Assembly: GCF_003326475.1 (NCBI RefSeq) | Contig: NZ_JPWA01000002.1 | Location: 1 to 64,000 of the forward strand | From: Thalassospira xianhensis MCCC 1A02616 | GTDB taxonomy: Bacteria; Pseudomonadota; Alphaproteobacteria; Rhodospirillales; Thalassospiraceae | Reading direction: 5' to 3' | DNA: 64,000 bases | Shown: in pieces, positions 18,742-27,489 of the stretch | How the letters are laid out: the number at the start of each line of letters is the position of its first letter | How positions within the stretch are numbered: position 1 is the first letter of the stretch | Notes under the pieces: model-generated | Told to the model about the DNA's origin: nothing | Database searches by the model: none | Seen by the model: the letters and a program-made list of their open reading frames with translations, nothing else | Position numbers and translations under genes: made by a program

Positions 18742-18906
18742 AATACGTATTAAATGTGCCAAGCCCGGTTTCCGTAAGGTCCGGGGCAAATAAAAACCGG
18801 CACATCATCAGGGAAACTGAACAAGAGGCACGGGGTATCCGCCTTCGATCCGGTCAACCGGACACAAGGATGCCTGCGGCCCAAGTCAGGGAGGATAAGC
18901 GACGTT

Positions 18907-19716
18907 ATGACGTCACAGGGTCCCATCTTGCAGATCAGCGACGTGTCGCTTGTGTTTGGCGGCGTGCGTGCGCTGAGCGATGTCAGCTTTTCCGTCCAGC
19001 CCGGCGAGCTGTTTTCAATCATTGGTCCGAACGGGGCTGGCAAGACATCGATGCTTAACTGCATTTCGGGTCGTTATCAGCCGACCACCGGTTCCGTTGC
19101 CTTCAAGGGGCAGGATGTCACGGGGATGAAGCCCAATGACCGTGCCGAGCTGGGTATTGGCCGTACCTTCCAGAACCTGGCGCTTTTCGGTCATATGAGT
19201 GTGCTTGATAACATCATGGTCGGGCGGCACCATCTGCTGAAGAACAACTGCTTTACCGGGCCGATCTACTGGTTTTCCGGCGCGCAGAAGGAAGAGCTTG
19301 AACATCGGCGCTTCTGCGAGGACGTGATCGACTTCCTTGAAATTTCCCATATCCGCAAGGCAACCGCCGGGACGCTGTCCTATGGATTGCGCAAGCGTGT
19401 CGAACTGGCGCGTGCGGTGGCGCTGCGCCCCGATCTGATCCTGCTGGATGAACCGATGGCGGGCATGAACCTCGAAGAAAAAGAGGACATGGCGCGCTTT
19501 ATCATCGATCTGAATGAAGAATGGGGCATGACGGTTGTCATGATCGAACATGACATGGGGGTGGTGATGGATATCTCCAACCGGGTCATGGTTCTTGATT
19601 TCGGGCGCAAGATTGCGGCCGGGCTGCCCGAAGAAGTCATGGCCAATGCCCATGTCAAAAAGGCCTATCTCGGCGAAGACGATGACGCAACCGATGAAGA
19701 CGAGCAGGTGGCCTGA
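18907..19716 (+). CDS. ABC transporter ATPase, LivG type
   Basis: Cytosolic ATPase of a branched-chain amino acid-type (HAAT) importer. Walker A GPNGAGKTS (about 40-48), Q-loop GRTFQNLALF, signature LSYGLRKRVELARA (Tyr replaces the usual second residue, a common LivG variant), Walker B LILLDEPMAGMN, H-loop IEHDM. Like LivG it has an insertion after the Q-loop (residues about 103-135). The C-terminus is acidic (EDDDATDEDEQ). First gene of the operon, with only 2 nt to the next gene. The pairing with a ligase gene suggests that the substrate is a carboxylic acid. Confidence 0.93.
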   Translation: MTSQGPILQISDVSLVFGGVRALSDVSFSVQPGELFSIIGPNGAGKTSMLNCISGRYQPTTGSVAFKGQDVTGMKPNDRAELGIGRTFQNLALFGHMSVLDNIMVGRHHLLKNNCFTGPIYWFSGAQKEELEHRRFCEDVIDFLEISHIRKATAGTLSYGLRKRVELARAVALRPDLILLDEPMAGMNLEEKEDMARFIIDLNEEWGMTVVMIEHDMGVVMDISNRVMVLDFGRKIAAGLPEEVMANAHVKKAYLGEDDDATDEDEQVA

Positions 19717-19718
19717 AC

Positions 19719-21668
19719 ATGAGCAGCAATACCCCCGATTATGCCGATGTGCAGGCGCTTGATACCTTCCCGAAGGTGCTGGCTTATAACGCGCGCCACT
19801 GGGGCGCCGAAATTGCCATGCGCGAGAAGGAATTCGGCATCTGGCAGGAATTCACGTGGAAAGATTATAACGACCGCGTCAAATGGATGGCGCTTGGCCT
19901 GCGCGATATGGGCATCAAGCCCGGTGATGTGATCGGCGTTATCGGCGAAAACCGCCCGGAATGGGTTTGGGGCGAAATCGCTGCCCATGCCCTGCGCGCC
20001 ATGTCGGTCGGCCTGTATCAGGACAGCCTTCATGAAGAAGTCGCCTATCTGATTACCTATTCCGGCGCGCGGGTTCTGATCGCCGAGGATGAAGAACAGT
20101 GTGACAAGCTTCTGGAACTGGCAGACCAGATTCCGACGGTTGAACATATCGTTTATTGCGATCCGCGCGGGATGCGGAAATACGAAGATCCGCGCCTGAT
20201 GGATATCGAAAAGCTTTACGAGCTTGGCCGTGCGGTCGAGGCAAAAGACCCCGGTGCCTATGACGGGATGGTGGCCGATACGCGCGGTGATGAATGTGCG
20301 ATCCTGTGCACCACGTCGGGCACGACGTCCAAACCGAAAATGGCGATGCTTAATGCCGGTGATTTCCTTGATCACTGTGCGGCCTATTTGCGGGCCGACC
20401 CGAAATATCCGGGTGACAACTATGTTTCGGTTCTGCCGCTGCCATGGATCATGGAACAGGTTTATGTCGTCGGTCAGTCGCTGATCAGCCGCCAGATCGT
20501 CAATTTCGTCGAAGAACAGGAAACGATGATGGCCGATCTTCGCGAGATCGGACCGAACTTCGTCCTGCTGGCGCCGCGCGTCTGGGAAGCCATTGCCGCC
20601 GATGTGCGCGCCCGCATGATGGATGCGACCCTGTTCAAACAGAAAATGTATGATTTCGGCATGGCTTTGGCGCGCACCGCCCTTGATGGCGGCGGCCATT
20701 CCAAAGTTGCCGATGTCCTGCTGATGAATGCGTTAAAGGATCGGTTGGGCTTTTCCAATCTGCGGTCGGCTGCGACCGGCGGGGCGGCGATGGGGCCGGA
20801 AACCTTCAAGTTCTTCCATGCCATGGGGGTGCCGTTGCGCCAGCTTTACGGTCAGACCGAGCTTTGCGGTGCCTATACCATCCATCAGCCCGACGACATT
20901 GATTTCGATACGGTCGGGCGCGCGTTTGATAATTCGGAAATCCGGATCATCAACACCGATGAAAACGGGGTTGGCGAAATCGTTGCGCGCACGTCGGGAA
21001 TGTTTACCAGCTACTATAAAAATCAGGCGGCCTATGACGAGGATGTCCGCGATGGCTGGATGCATACGGGCGATGCCGGTTACTTCAAGGATGACAACAA
21101 GCATCTTGTGGTGATCGACCGTCTGAAGGATCTGGCGGAAACATCAAAAGGTGTACGGTATTCGCCGCAGTTTATTGAAAACAAACTGAAATTCTCGCCC
21201 TTCATTGCCGAGGCCGTGATCCTTGGCAAGGGATTGCCGTTCCTGTCGACCATGATCTGCATCCGTTATTCGATCATGGCGAAATGGGCCGAGCAGCGCG
21301 GGATTGCCTTTACCAACTATACCAATCTGTCGGCCCAGCCGCAGGTCTATGACATGATTGTTGATGAAATCCGTCAGGTGAATGCGACCCTGCCGGAAGC
21401 CCAGCGCATCAAGCGGTTCCTGCTGCTTTACAAGGAACTGGATGCCGATGACGGCGAACTGACGCGTACCCGCAAGGTCCGGCGCAGCGTGGTCGCCGAA
21501 AAATACGCCGACATCATCGATGCGGTTTATGCCGGCAATGACAAGGTTGATATCGACACCATGATCACCTTCCAGGACGGGTCGAAAACCCGCATCCAGA
21601 CAAGTGTGAAGGTGGTCGATCTGGACGGGGACAAGGCCGCAGAGACGGCCCCCAAAGCCGCCGAATAA
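19719..21668 (+). CDS. AMP-dependent acyl-CoA synthetase (long-chain type) in an importer operon
   Basis: Adenylate-forming enzyme that activates a carboxylic acid to its CoA thioester using ATP. The nucleotide loop TSGTTSKPK (about 201-209) is intact. Further motifs are YGQTELCGAY, the hinge region HTGDAGYFKDDNKHLVVIDRLKD and a long C-terminal domain. 649 residues is typical of long-chain/bubblegum-type ligases. Immediate linkage to ATPase and permease genes suggests that it traps the imported acid as its CoA ester (vectorial acylation), which is an inference. The catalytic C-terminal lysine is not assigned with confidence. Confidence 0.9.
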   Translation: MSSNTPDYADVQALDTFPKVLAYNARHWGAEIAMREKEFGIWQEFTWKDYNDRVKWMALGLRDMGIKPGDVIGVIGENRPEWVWGEIAAHALRAMSVGLYQDSLHEEVAYLITYSGARVLIAEDEEQCDKLLELADQIPTVEHIVYCDPRGMRKYEDPRLMDIEKLYELGRAVEAKDPGAYDGMVADTRGDECAILCTTSGTTSKPKMAMLNAGDFLDHCAAYLRADPKYPGDNYVSVLPLPWIMEQVYVVGQSLISRQIVNFVEEQETMMADLREIGPNFVLLAPRVWEAIAADVRARMMDATLFKQKMYDFGMALARTALDGGGHSKVADVLLMNALKDRLGFSNLRSAATGGAAMGPETFKFFHAMGVPLRQLYGQTELCGAYTIHQPDDIDFDTVGRAFDNSEIRIINTDENGVGEIVARTSGMFTSYYKNQAAYDEDVRDGWMHTGDAGYFKDDNKHLVVIDRLKDLAETSKGVRYSPQFIENKLKFSPFIAEAVILGKGLPFLSTMICIRYSIMAKWAEQRGIAFTNYTNLSAQPQVYDMIVDEIRQVNATLPEAQRIKRFLLLYKELDADDGELTRTRKVRRSVVAEKYADIIDAVYAGNDKVDIDTMITFQDGSKTRIQTSVKVVDLDGDKAAETAPKAAE

Positions 21669-21736
21669 GGCTGCGATAAAACAGTGCGCCCCAAACGCCG
21701 GAAAGGTTGCGGGGCCGCCATTACAGGGATGGCAAC

Positions 21737-22630
21737 ATGAATTTCGAACTTCTGTTCCAGCTTCTGCTTAACGGGCTGATTGTCGGAACATTGTATGGCG
21801 TCGTCGCCATGTGTTTCGTGCTGATCTACAAATCGACCCAGATCGTGAACTTCGCGCAGGGCGAGTTCCTGTTGATCGGGGCATGGGTTTGTTATGCATT
21901 CCTTGTGGAAATGCAAATGCCCTTCTGGCTTGGGTTCCTGTTCACATTGCTGTTCATGATGGCGTTTGGCATTGTCCTGCAAATGGTGGTGCTTCGGCCG
22001 ATGATTGGCGAGCCGATCATTTCCGTGATCATGGTAACGATCGGGCTTTCGATCTTTTTCCAGGCGGCAACCAAATGGATATTCGGCGCGACCACCGCGA
22101 CCTATCCGCAGGTGTTCAGTGAACGGTCGATCAACCTTTTCGGCATGCAGATCGAAACCGCCTATATCATGAGTTTCGTGATCTCGCTGGTGATCATGGC
22201 GGCGTTCTACTGGTTCTTCAAATATTCCAAGCTGGGCCTTGCGATGCGGGCGACCGCCTTTGATCAGCAGGTCGCGCAAAGTCTTGGTATTTCCGTCAAA
22301 ACCGTGTTTGCGATGTCCTGGGCGATTTCAGCCCTGGTGTCGGGGGTTGCCGGTATCGTGATCGGGATGGTCAACGGGGTTTCATCCGCGCTTTCGGTCA
22401 TCGGGATCAAGGTTTTCCCTGCGGTCATTCTGGGCGGGCTTGATTCAATCATCGGCGCGATTGTCGGCGGGGTGATCATCGGTCTTCTGGAAAACACAGC
22501 CGAGTTTGTCGACGGGCAGTATCTGCACTGGGGCAACCTGTTTTCGATCGCACCGTTCTATGTGCTGATCATCATTCTTTGCATCAAGCCATACGGTCTG
22601 TTTGGCACCAAAGACATCGAACGCATCTAA
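21737..22630 (+). CDS. ABC importer permease, LivH type
   Basis: Inner-membrane permease of a HAAT-family importer. About eight hydrophobic helices in 297 residues; family landmarks LLNGLIVGTLYGVVAMCFVLIYK, QIVNFAQGEF, and the EAA-like loop GLAMRATAFDQQVAQSLGI that docks on the ATPase. The ATG at 21737 gives the standard LivH N-terminus; the frame extends 10 codons further. It follows the ligase after a 68-nt gap. Confidence 0.94.
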   Translation: MNFELLFQLLLNGLIVGTLYGVVAMCFVLIYKSTQIVNFAQGEFLLIGAWVCYAFLVEMQMPFWLGFLFTLLFMMAFGIVLQMVVLRPMIGEPIISVIMVTIGLSIFFQAATKWIFGATTATYPQVFSERSINLFGMQIETAYIMSFVISLVIMAAFYWFFKYSKLGLAMRATAFDQQVAQSLGISVKTVFAMSWAISALVSGVAGIVIGMVNGVSSALSVIGIKVFPAVILGGLDSIIGAIVGGVIIGLLENTAEFVDGQYLHWGNLFSIAPFYVLIIILCIKPYGLFGTKDIERI

Positions 22631-22648
22631 GGGGCGGAGTAACACGTT

Positions 22649-23722
22649 ATGGCTGGATTTTCGATGCGTCCCTGCGGTGATTTTCGCACCACCTACCGAC
22701 AGGATACGCGGATTTTCGACACGACCTTTGTGCGTAATGCCGCGATTTTGGGTGTGATTGCCACCGCCCTGATCCCGTTTGTTCTGGATGGCTATTACGT
22801 CAACCTGTTCATTCAGATCTCGTATTTTGCCATTGCCGCCCTTGGTCTGAACATTCTGGTCGGCTTCACCGGGCAGATTTCATTGGGTCATGCAGCATTC
22901 TTTGGCTTTGGTGCCTTTGCATCGGCCTGGATCAACAATACGACGGGCATTCCGGTTTTGCTGTCAATCCCGCTGGCTGGTCTGATGACTGCGGCCGTCG
23001 GGCTTCTGTTCGGTCTGCCTGCGGCCCGGATCAAGGGGCTTTATCTGGCGATTGCGACACTGGCAGCCCAGTTCATTCTGGAAGATTTCTTTGCCCGGGC
23101 CGACTGGTTTACCGGCGGGTCTTATGGGGCGGCGGCGAACCCGGTCAATGTGTTCGGCTATGAAGTGCTTGATGATTTCAGCTTCTTCTATGTCTGCCTG
23201 TTCTTCCTGGTGGTCATGTATCTGCTGGGCACCAACCTGATGCGGACCCGTGATGGCCGTGCCTTTGTTGCCGTGCGGGATCATTATCTTTCCGCGGAAA
23301 TCATGGGCATCAATCTGACGAAATACCGTCTGATGAGCTTTGCGATTTCATCCTTCTATGCCGGGGTCGGCGGGGCGATGTATGGCCACTATCTTGGCTT
23401 TGTCTCGGCCGAGGGCTTTACCATCCTGCTGTCGATCCAGTTTCTGGGCATGATCATCATTGGCGGTCTTGGCTCGGTCAAGGGCACGCTGATGGGGACC
23501 GTCTTCATGGTTCTGCTGCCCGAAGTCATGGAAAACGGTGTCGGGCTGTTAAGTGTTTTCGAATGGGCCAATTCGACGGCTGTGACAGACGGGCTGGCCT
23601 ATATCAAGGAGATGGCGATCGGTCTGGCCATCATCCTTTTCCTGATCTTCGAACCGGACGGGCTTGCGCACCGCTGGCAGCAGATCAGGGCGTACTGGAA
23701 GCTTTACCCCTTCTCGTACTGA
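22649..23722 (+). CDS. ABC importer permease, LivM type
   Basis: Second permease of the importer (357 residues). About nine helices; LivM landmarks are AALGLNILVGFTGQISLGHAAFFGFGA, the EAA-like loop FVAVRDHYLSAEIMGINLTKYR and the late GGLGSVKGTLMGTVF. It has a short extra N-terminal stretch before the first helix. 18 nt after the LivH-like gene. An RNA hairpin follows before the binding protein gene. Confidence 0.93.
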   Translation: MAGFSMRPCGDFRTTYRQDTRIFDTTFVRNAAILGVIATALIPFVLDGYYVNLFIQISYFAIAALGLNILVGFTGQISLGHAAFFGFGAFASAWINNTTGIPVLLSIPLAGLMTAAVGLLFGLPAARIKGLYLAIATLAAQFILEDFFARADWFTGGSYGAAANPVNVFGYEVLDDFSFFYVCLFFLVVMYLLGTNLMRTRDGRAFVAVRDHYLSAEIMGINLTKYRLMSFAISSFYAGVGGAMYGHYLGFVSAEGFTILLSIQFLGMIIIGGLGSVKGTLMGTVFMVLLPEVMENGVGLLSVFEWANSTAVTDGLAYIKEMAIGLAIILFLIFEPDGLAHRWQQIRAYWKLYPFSY

Positions 23723-23737
23723 TAATTACCGCCGAAA

Positions 23738-23769
23738 CCCGCCCCGCTAAAAAACACAAAAGGGGCGGG
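23738..23769 (+). other. Intra-operon GC-rich hairpin before the binding protein gene
   Basis: CCCGCCCC (23738-23745) / GGGGCGGG (23762-23769), perfect 8-bp stem with a 16-nt A-rich loop. No U-tract follows, so it is not a standard terminator. It stands between livM-like and binding-protein genes, where a processing or stability element is plausible. Confidence 0.55.
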
Positions 23770-23832
23770 ATCAAAATCGGGGGAGACCGGGAGGCTATAT
23801 CGTTGATGAAAACGTCCAAGGGAGACGTCGTG

Positions 23833-25071
23833 ATGAAAAGACTGATTGCTGCAACCGCGATGGTTGCAACTGGCCTGTCGGTAACGGCAGCCAAGGCAGA
23901 CGAAGTATTTGTCGGCCATCTGATGGATATTACCGGTGCCACCGGCTTCATCGGCAAGTTCTATGCCGATGGTGTTCGTGATGCGCTGTCCTATGTGAAC
24001 ACCCATGGCGGGATTGATGGCACGGTTCTGGATTCTGAATCGGTCGATTACGCCTACAAGGTGCCGCAGGCTATTGCGAACTATAAAAAATGGCGTTCGC
24101 GCAATGAAATGGTCGCGATGCAGGGCTGGGGCACGGGCGATACCGAAGCCCTGATCAGCTTCGTGGCCCAGGACAAGGTTCCGGTCTATTCCGCATCCTA
24201 TTCCGGCCACCTGACCGATCCGACCGCGAAAAACCCGAAAACTGCGAAACCCGCGCCCTATAACTTCTTCTATGGCGCATCCTATTCCGATGCCTGCCGT
24301 GCAATGGTTCAGTGGGCCGCCGAAGACTGGAAAACATCGGGTGGTTCGGGCAAGCCGGTCTTCTCGCATATCGGGGATAACCATCCGTATCCGAATGCCC
24401 CCAAAGAAGCCTGTGCGGAATATGCCAACGAGCTGGGATTTGAAGTGACCGAGCCGGTTGTCGTTTCGATGAAGCCGGGCGATTTCAAGGCGCAATGCCT
24501 GACCATCAAGGAAGCCGGAACCAACTATGGTTACCTCGGCAATCTTGGTCCGTCGGTTGTTTCGCTGGTGAAATCGTGTGACACGGTTGGCGCGTCCCCG
24601 AAATGGCTCGCCAATATCTGGGCGGGTGACTACGAAACGCTGAAAACCATTGGTGATGTCGAAAACTATGTCTTCCCGGCCATGACCAGCTTCTGGACCG
24701 ACGAAGGCGTACCGGGCATGGATCTTGTGCGTGAAATCTCGAAAATGTCCGATAGCTCGGGCGAGCAGTTCCGTACCCACCATTATATTCGCGGCATTTG
24801 CTCGGTCTATTACATGAAAGAAGCCATGGAATGGGCCAAGGCGAATGGCGGTATCACCGGTGAAAACATCAAGGCCGGCATGTATGCCCGCACGGACTGG
24901 GTGCCGGAAGGTCTTGAAGGTGTCTGCATGCCGGCAACCTGGACGGCCGAAGATCATCGCGGCATCAACACCGTGAATATCTATAACGGCAGTGCCAAAG
25001 GCGGTGAGCCGACGGTCGAAAAACTGACTACGGTAACTTTGCCGCGTCGTGACGACTGGCTTGGCTATTAA
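23833..25071 (+). CDS. Periplasmic substrate-binding protein of the HAAT importer
   Basis: Type I periplasmic-binding fold (Peripla_BP_6) protein, 412 residues. The chosen ATG at 23833 begins a clear signal peptide (KRLIAATAMVATGLSVTAAKA, cleavage before DEVFVG); the open frame extends far upstream into livM and two other ATGs precede it, but only this one gives a proper signal. Family features: VGHLMDITGATGFIGKFYADGVRDALSYVN and the first-lobe segment QGWGTGDTEALISFV. The length and insertions are larger than in LivJ. The binding-pocket residues that would reveal the ligand cannot be read reliably. Hairpins flank the gene on both sides. Confidence 0.92.
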   Translation: MKRLIAATAMVATGLSVTAAKADEVFVGHLMDITGATGFIGKFYADGVRDALSYVNTHGGIDGTVLDSESVDYAYKVPQAIANYKKWRSRNEMVAMQGWGTGDTEALISFVAQDKVPVYSASYSGHLTDPTAKNPKTAKPAPYNFFYGASYSDACRAMVQWAAEDWKTSGGSGKPVFSHIGDNHPYPNAPKEACAEYANELGFEVTEPVVVSMKPGDFKAQCLTIKEAGTNYGYLGNLGPSVVSLVKSCDTVGASPKWLANIWAGDYETLKTIGDVENYVFPAMTSFWTDEGVPGMDLVREISKMSDSSGEQFRTHHYIRGICSVYYMKEAMEWAKANGGITGENIKAGMYARTDWVPEGLEGVCMPATWTAEDHRGINTVNIYNGSAKGGEPTVEKLTTVTLPRRDDWLGY

Positions 25072-25092
25072 GTCGTAGCCAGAAGACGGATG

Positions 25093-25151
25093 TCTCCCGA
25101 AGGTGTTCGGGGCGGGGTGGCGAAAAGCGCGCTCGCCCCGGCACCGGGAGA
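25093..25151 (+). other. Long structured stem between binding protein and second ATPase genes
   Basis: Three nested paired blocks: TCTCCC (25093-25098) with GGGAGA (25146-25151), GGTG (25102-25105) with CACC (25142-25145), and CGGGGCG (25108-25114) with CGCCCCG (25134-25140). Such a stable stem without U-tract after a binding-protein gene is typical of 3' stabilisers that raise its mRNA over the rest of the operon. That role is inferred from family precedent. Confidence 0.6.
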
Positions 25152-25181
25152 TGTAATCAGAACGTGATTGAAGGGGACACC

Positions 25182-26003
25182 ATGTCAGAGCCCGCCCGCA
25201 AGATCGAAACCGCAGAACCGTTGCTGTCGGTCAACAATATCGAAGTCGTGTATGACGAGGTGATCCTTGTGCTGCGCGGGGTATCGCTTGAAGTCCCGCA
25301 GGGAAAGATCGTGACCCTTCTGGGCCCGAACGGGGCCGGGAAATCGACCACGCTGAAAGCCATTTCCGGTTTGCTCAAGACCGAGGATGGCAAGGTTACC
25401 CGAGGTGACATCAATTTCATGGGGCAGCAGATTGCCAATGGCAACCCCGAGGATATCGTGCGTTCCGGCCTATTTCAGGTCATGGAAGGCCGCCGCATCA
25501 TCGAAGACATGACCTGTGTCGAAAACCTTCGGCTTGGCGCCTATACCCGCAAGGACAAGGGCGTTAAGGACGATATCGACATGGTGTTTGAATATTTCCC
25601 GCGTCTGCGCGAACGCACCGGACTTGCAGGTTATCTGTCGGGCGGGGAGCAGCAGATGCTGGCGATTGGCCGGTCGCTGATGGCGCGCCCGAAAATGATT
25701 TTGCTTGATGAACCTTCGATGGGTCTGTCACCCTTGCTGGTGAAGGAAGTGTTCGGGATCATCGAAAAGATCAACCGCGAACAGGGCATCACCATGCTGA
25801 TCGTGGAACAGAACGCCAATTTTGCGCTGAAGGTTGCCGATTACGGTTACATCATGGAAAGCGGCAAGGTGGTTCTGGATGGTACCCGTGACGAGCTTCT
25901 GAACAACGAAGACGTCAAGGAATTCTATCTTGGCGGCGGTTCGGAAGATCGCAAAAGCTTCAAGAACATCAAATCGTACAAACGTCGCAAGCGCTGGCTT
26001 TAA
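25182..26003 (+). CDS. ABC transporter ATPase, LivF type
   Basis: Second ATPase of the importer, 273 residues. Walker A GPNGAGKST, signature LSGGEQQMLAIGRSL, Walker B MILLDEPSMGLSP, H-loop VEQNA. It is longer than classical LivF (about 235) owing to an N-terminal lead and a basic C-terminal tail (SFKNIKSYKRRKRW). ATG at 25182 chosen; the frame starts 6 codons further upstream at a GTG. Confidence 0.93.
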   Translation: MSEPARKIETAEPLLSVNNIEVVYDEVILVLRGVSLEVPQGKIVTLLGPNGAGKSTTLKAISGLLKTEDGKVTRGDINFMGQQIANGNPEDIVRSGLFQVMEGRRIIEDMTCVENLRLGAYTRKDKGVKDDIDMVFEYFPRLRERTGLAGYLSGGEQQMLAIGRSLMARPKMILLDEPSMGLSPLLVKEVFGIIEKINREQGITMLIVEQNANFALKVADYGYIMESGKVVLDGTRDELLNNEDVKEFYLGGGSEDRKSFKNIKSYKRRKRWL

Positions 26004-26048
26004 TACGCGCCTGCGCCTTGCAACGACCAGAAAACGGACCCGGCCATC

Positions 26049-27284
26049 ATGCTTAATACCTTCTTTGACGCCAGTGAAACCCGCAGCCCCAAAGACCGTG
26101 AAACCGGTTTGATGGCGGCATTGCCGCGGGTTATTCATCACGCAAAAAGCAAGGCCGCCGGGTTTGGCCGTATCCTTGAGGGTGTTGATCCGCAGACGAT
26201 CAACAGTCGCGAGGCACTGGCAAAACTGCCGGTGACGCGCAAATCCGACCTGATTGACATGCAGGCGAAAAATCCGCCCTTTGCCGGGTTGAATGCAACA
26301 CCGGTGCCGGCCCTTGGCCGTATTTTCCAGAGCCCGGGCCCGATTTACGATCCCGAAGGCAAGGGCGATGACTGGTGGCGGATGGGGCGCGCGTTTTTTG
26401 CTGCCGGGTTCCGGCCGGGCGACATTATTCATAACTGCCTGTCCTATCACCTGACACCGGGCGGCTTCATTTTTGACAGCGGCGCGCGTGCGTGTGGCTG
26501 TGCGGTGATCCCGGCCGGTGTTGGCCAGACCGAGGCCCAGATCAAGGCGATCACCGACCTGAAACCGACCGGCTATTCCGGAACACCGTCGTTTTTGAAA
26601 ATCCTGATGGAAAAGGCCGACGAACTGGGCGGCGATGTTTCATCCATCACCCGTGCGCTTGTGTCGGGCGAGGCATTGCCGCCGTCATTGCGCGACTGGT
26701 TTGCCGAACGCGGTGTTGCCATGCTGCAATGTTATGCCAGTGCCGATCTTGGCCTGATTGCCTATGAAAGCGATGCCAAAAGCGGAATGATCGTTGCCGA
26801 GGACATCATCCTTGAAATCGTGCGTCCCGGCACCGGCAACCCGGTAGCCGAGGGCGAGGTGGGCGAGGTCGTCGTTACCAGCCTTAATATGGATTATCCG
26901 CTGATCAGGTTTGCCACCGGTGATCTTTCGGCGATTGCATCGGGGCCAAGCCCGTGCGGGCGGACCAATATGCGCATCAAGGGCTGGATGGGCCGTGCGG
27001 ATCAGACCACCAAGGTCAAAGGCATGTTTGTCCATCCCCACCAGATTGCCGAGGTCGTCAAACGCCATGCGGATATCGGCAAGGCCCGTCTGGTCGTCAC
27101 CCGTGAAAACGATGTCGATGTCATGACGCTCGCCTGTGAAACCGATGCCGCCGGGTTCAGTGCCGATGCGGTGATGGATAGCCTGCATTCGATCTGCAAG
27201 CTGCGCGGCAGGGTCGAAATCGCAACACCGGGCAGCCTGCCCAATGATGGCAAGGTGATCGACGACCAGCGCGACTATTCCTGA
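26049..27284 (+). CDS. Phenylacetate-CoA-ligase-like AMP-binding protein with altered nucleotide loop
   Basis: Resembles PaaK-type ligases along most of 411 residues: PVTRKSDLIDMQ near residue 70, SGEALPPSLRDWF, MLQCYASADLGLIAYES, DYPLIRFATGDLSAI and the C-terminal GRADQTTKVKGMFVHP. The Ser/Thr/Gly-rich P-loop expected after the second beta strand (SSGTTGKPT in PaaK) is replaced by the region QSPGPIYDPEGKG, so ordinary ATP binding there looks doubtful. It is the last gene of the importer operon, 45 nt after the LivF-like gene and followed by a terminator. It may be a specialised ligase, a CoA-handling partner of the upstream ligase, or a binding protein. Confidence 0.82.
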   Translation: MLNTFFDASETRSPKDRETGLMAALPRVIHHAKSKAAGFGRILEGVDPQTINSREALAKLPVTRKSDLIDMQAKNPPFAGLNATPVPALGRIFQSPGPIYDPEGKGDDWWRMGRAFFAAGFRPGDIIHNCLSYHLTPGGFIFDSGARACGCAVIPAGVGQTEAQIKAITDLKPTGYSGTPSFLKILMEKADELGGDVSSITRALVSGEALPPSLRDWFAERGVAMLQCYASADLGLIAYESDAKSGMIVAEDIILEIVRPGTGNPVAEGEVGEVVVTSLNMDYPLIRFATGDLSAIASGPSPCGRTNMRIKGWMGRADQTTKVKGMFVHPHQIAEVVKRHADIGKARLVVTRENDVDVMTLACETDAAGFSADAVMDSLHSICKLRGRVEIATPGSLPNDGKVIDDQRDYS

Positions 27285-27378
27285 GCAACTGCCAGAACCC
27301 TTTTTGCAGTTGTCCCGTCACGGGACCGATACTGCGAAAAGGCATCTACCCGTTTCATTCCCGCTCGGGAAACTTGGT

Positions 27379-27410
27379 GCCGTCCGGCTTTGTTCGGGCG
27401 GCATTTTTTT
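27379..27410 (+). terminator. Rho-independent terminator ending the ABC importer operon
   Basis: GCCGTCCG (27379-27386) / CGGGCGGC (27395-27402) with one U-G pair, 8-nt loop, then ATTTTTTT. It lies 95 nt after the last gene and before the MFS gene, which therefore has its own promoter. Confidence 0.93.
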
Positions 27411-27489
27411 GTTTTGTGCATGGGCCACTGGTCATTGCCCTTTGGCAATGTATGATGGCGCATAAATTTGAAAGATTACAGGGGAAAGC

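Larger units (their letters stand above)
18103..18906. other. 804-nt divergent intergenic region between acnA and the ABC importer operon
   Basis: No convincing gene. A 168-codon minus-strand frame exists but is Cys/His/Arg-rich without family features and is rejected. Contents seen: palindromes at 18130-18143 and 18188-18203 on the acnA side, ACATATGT at 18211-18218, a long-spaced dyad at 18537-18571, and a possible -35/-10-like element at 18713-18741 on the importer side. Its length suggests that both divergent genes have substantial upstream control. Confidence 0.5.

Noticed and set aside
19665-20699. 344-codon minus-strand frame
   Set aside because: Antisense to the acyl-CoA ligase gene with an intact nucleotide loop.
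23704-24957. 417-codon minus-strand frame
   Set aside because: Antisense to the periplasmic binding protein gene, which has a signal peptide and family pattern.
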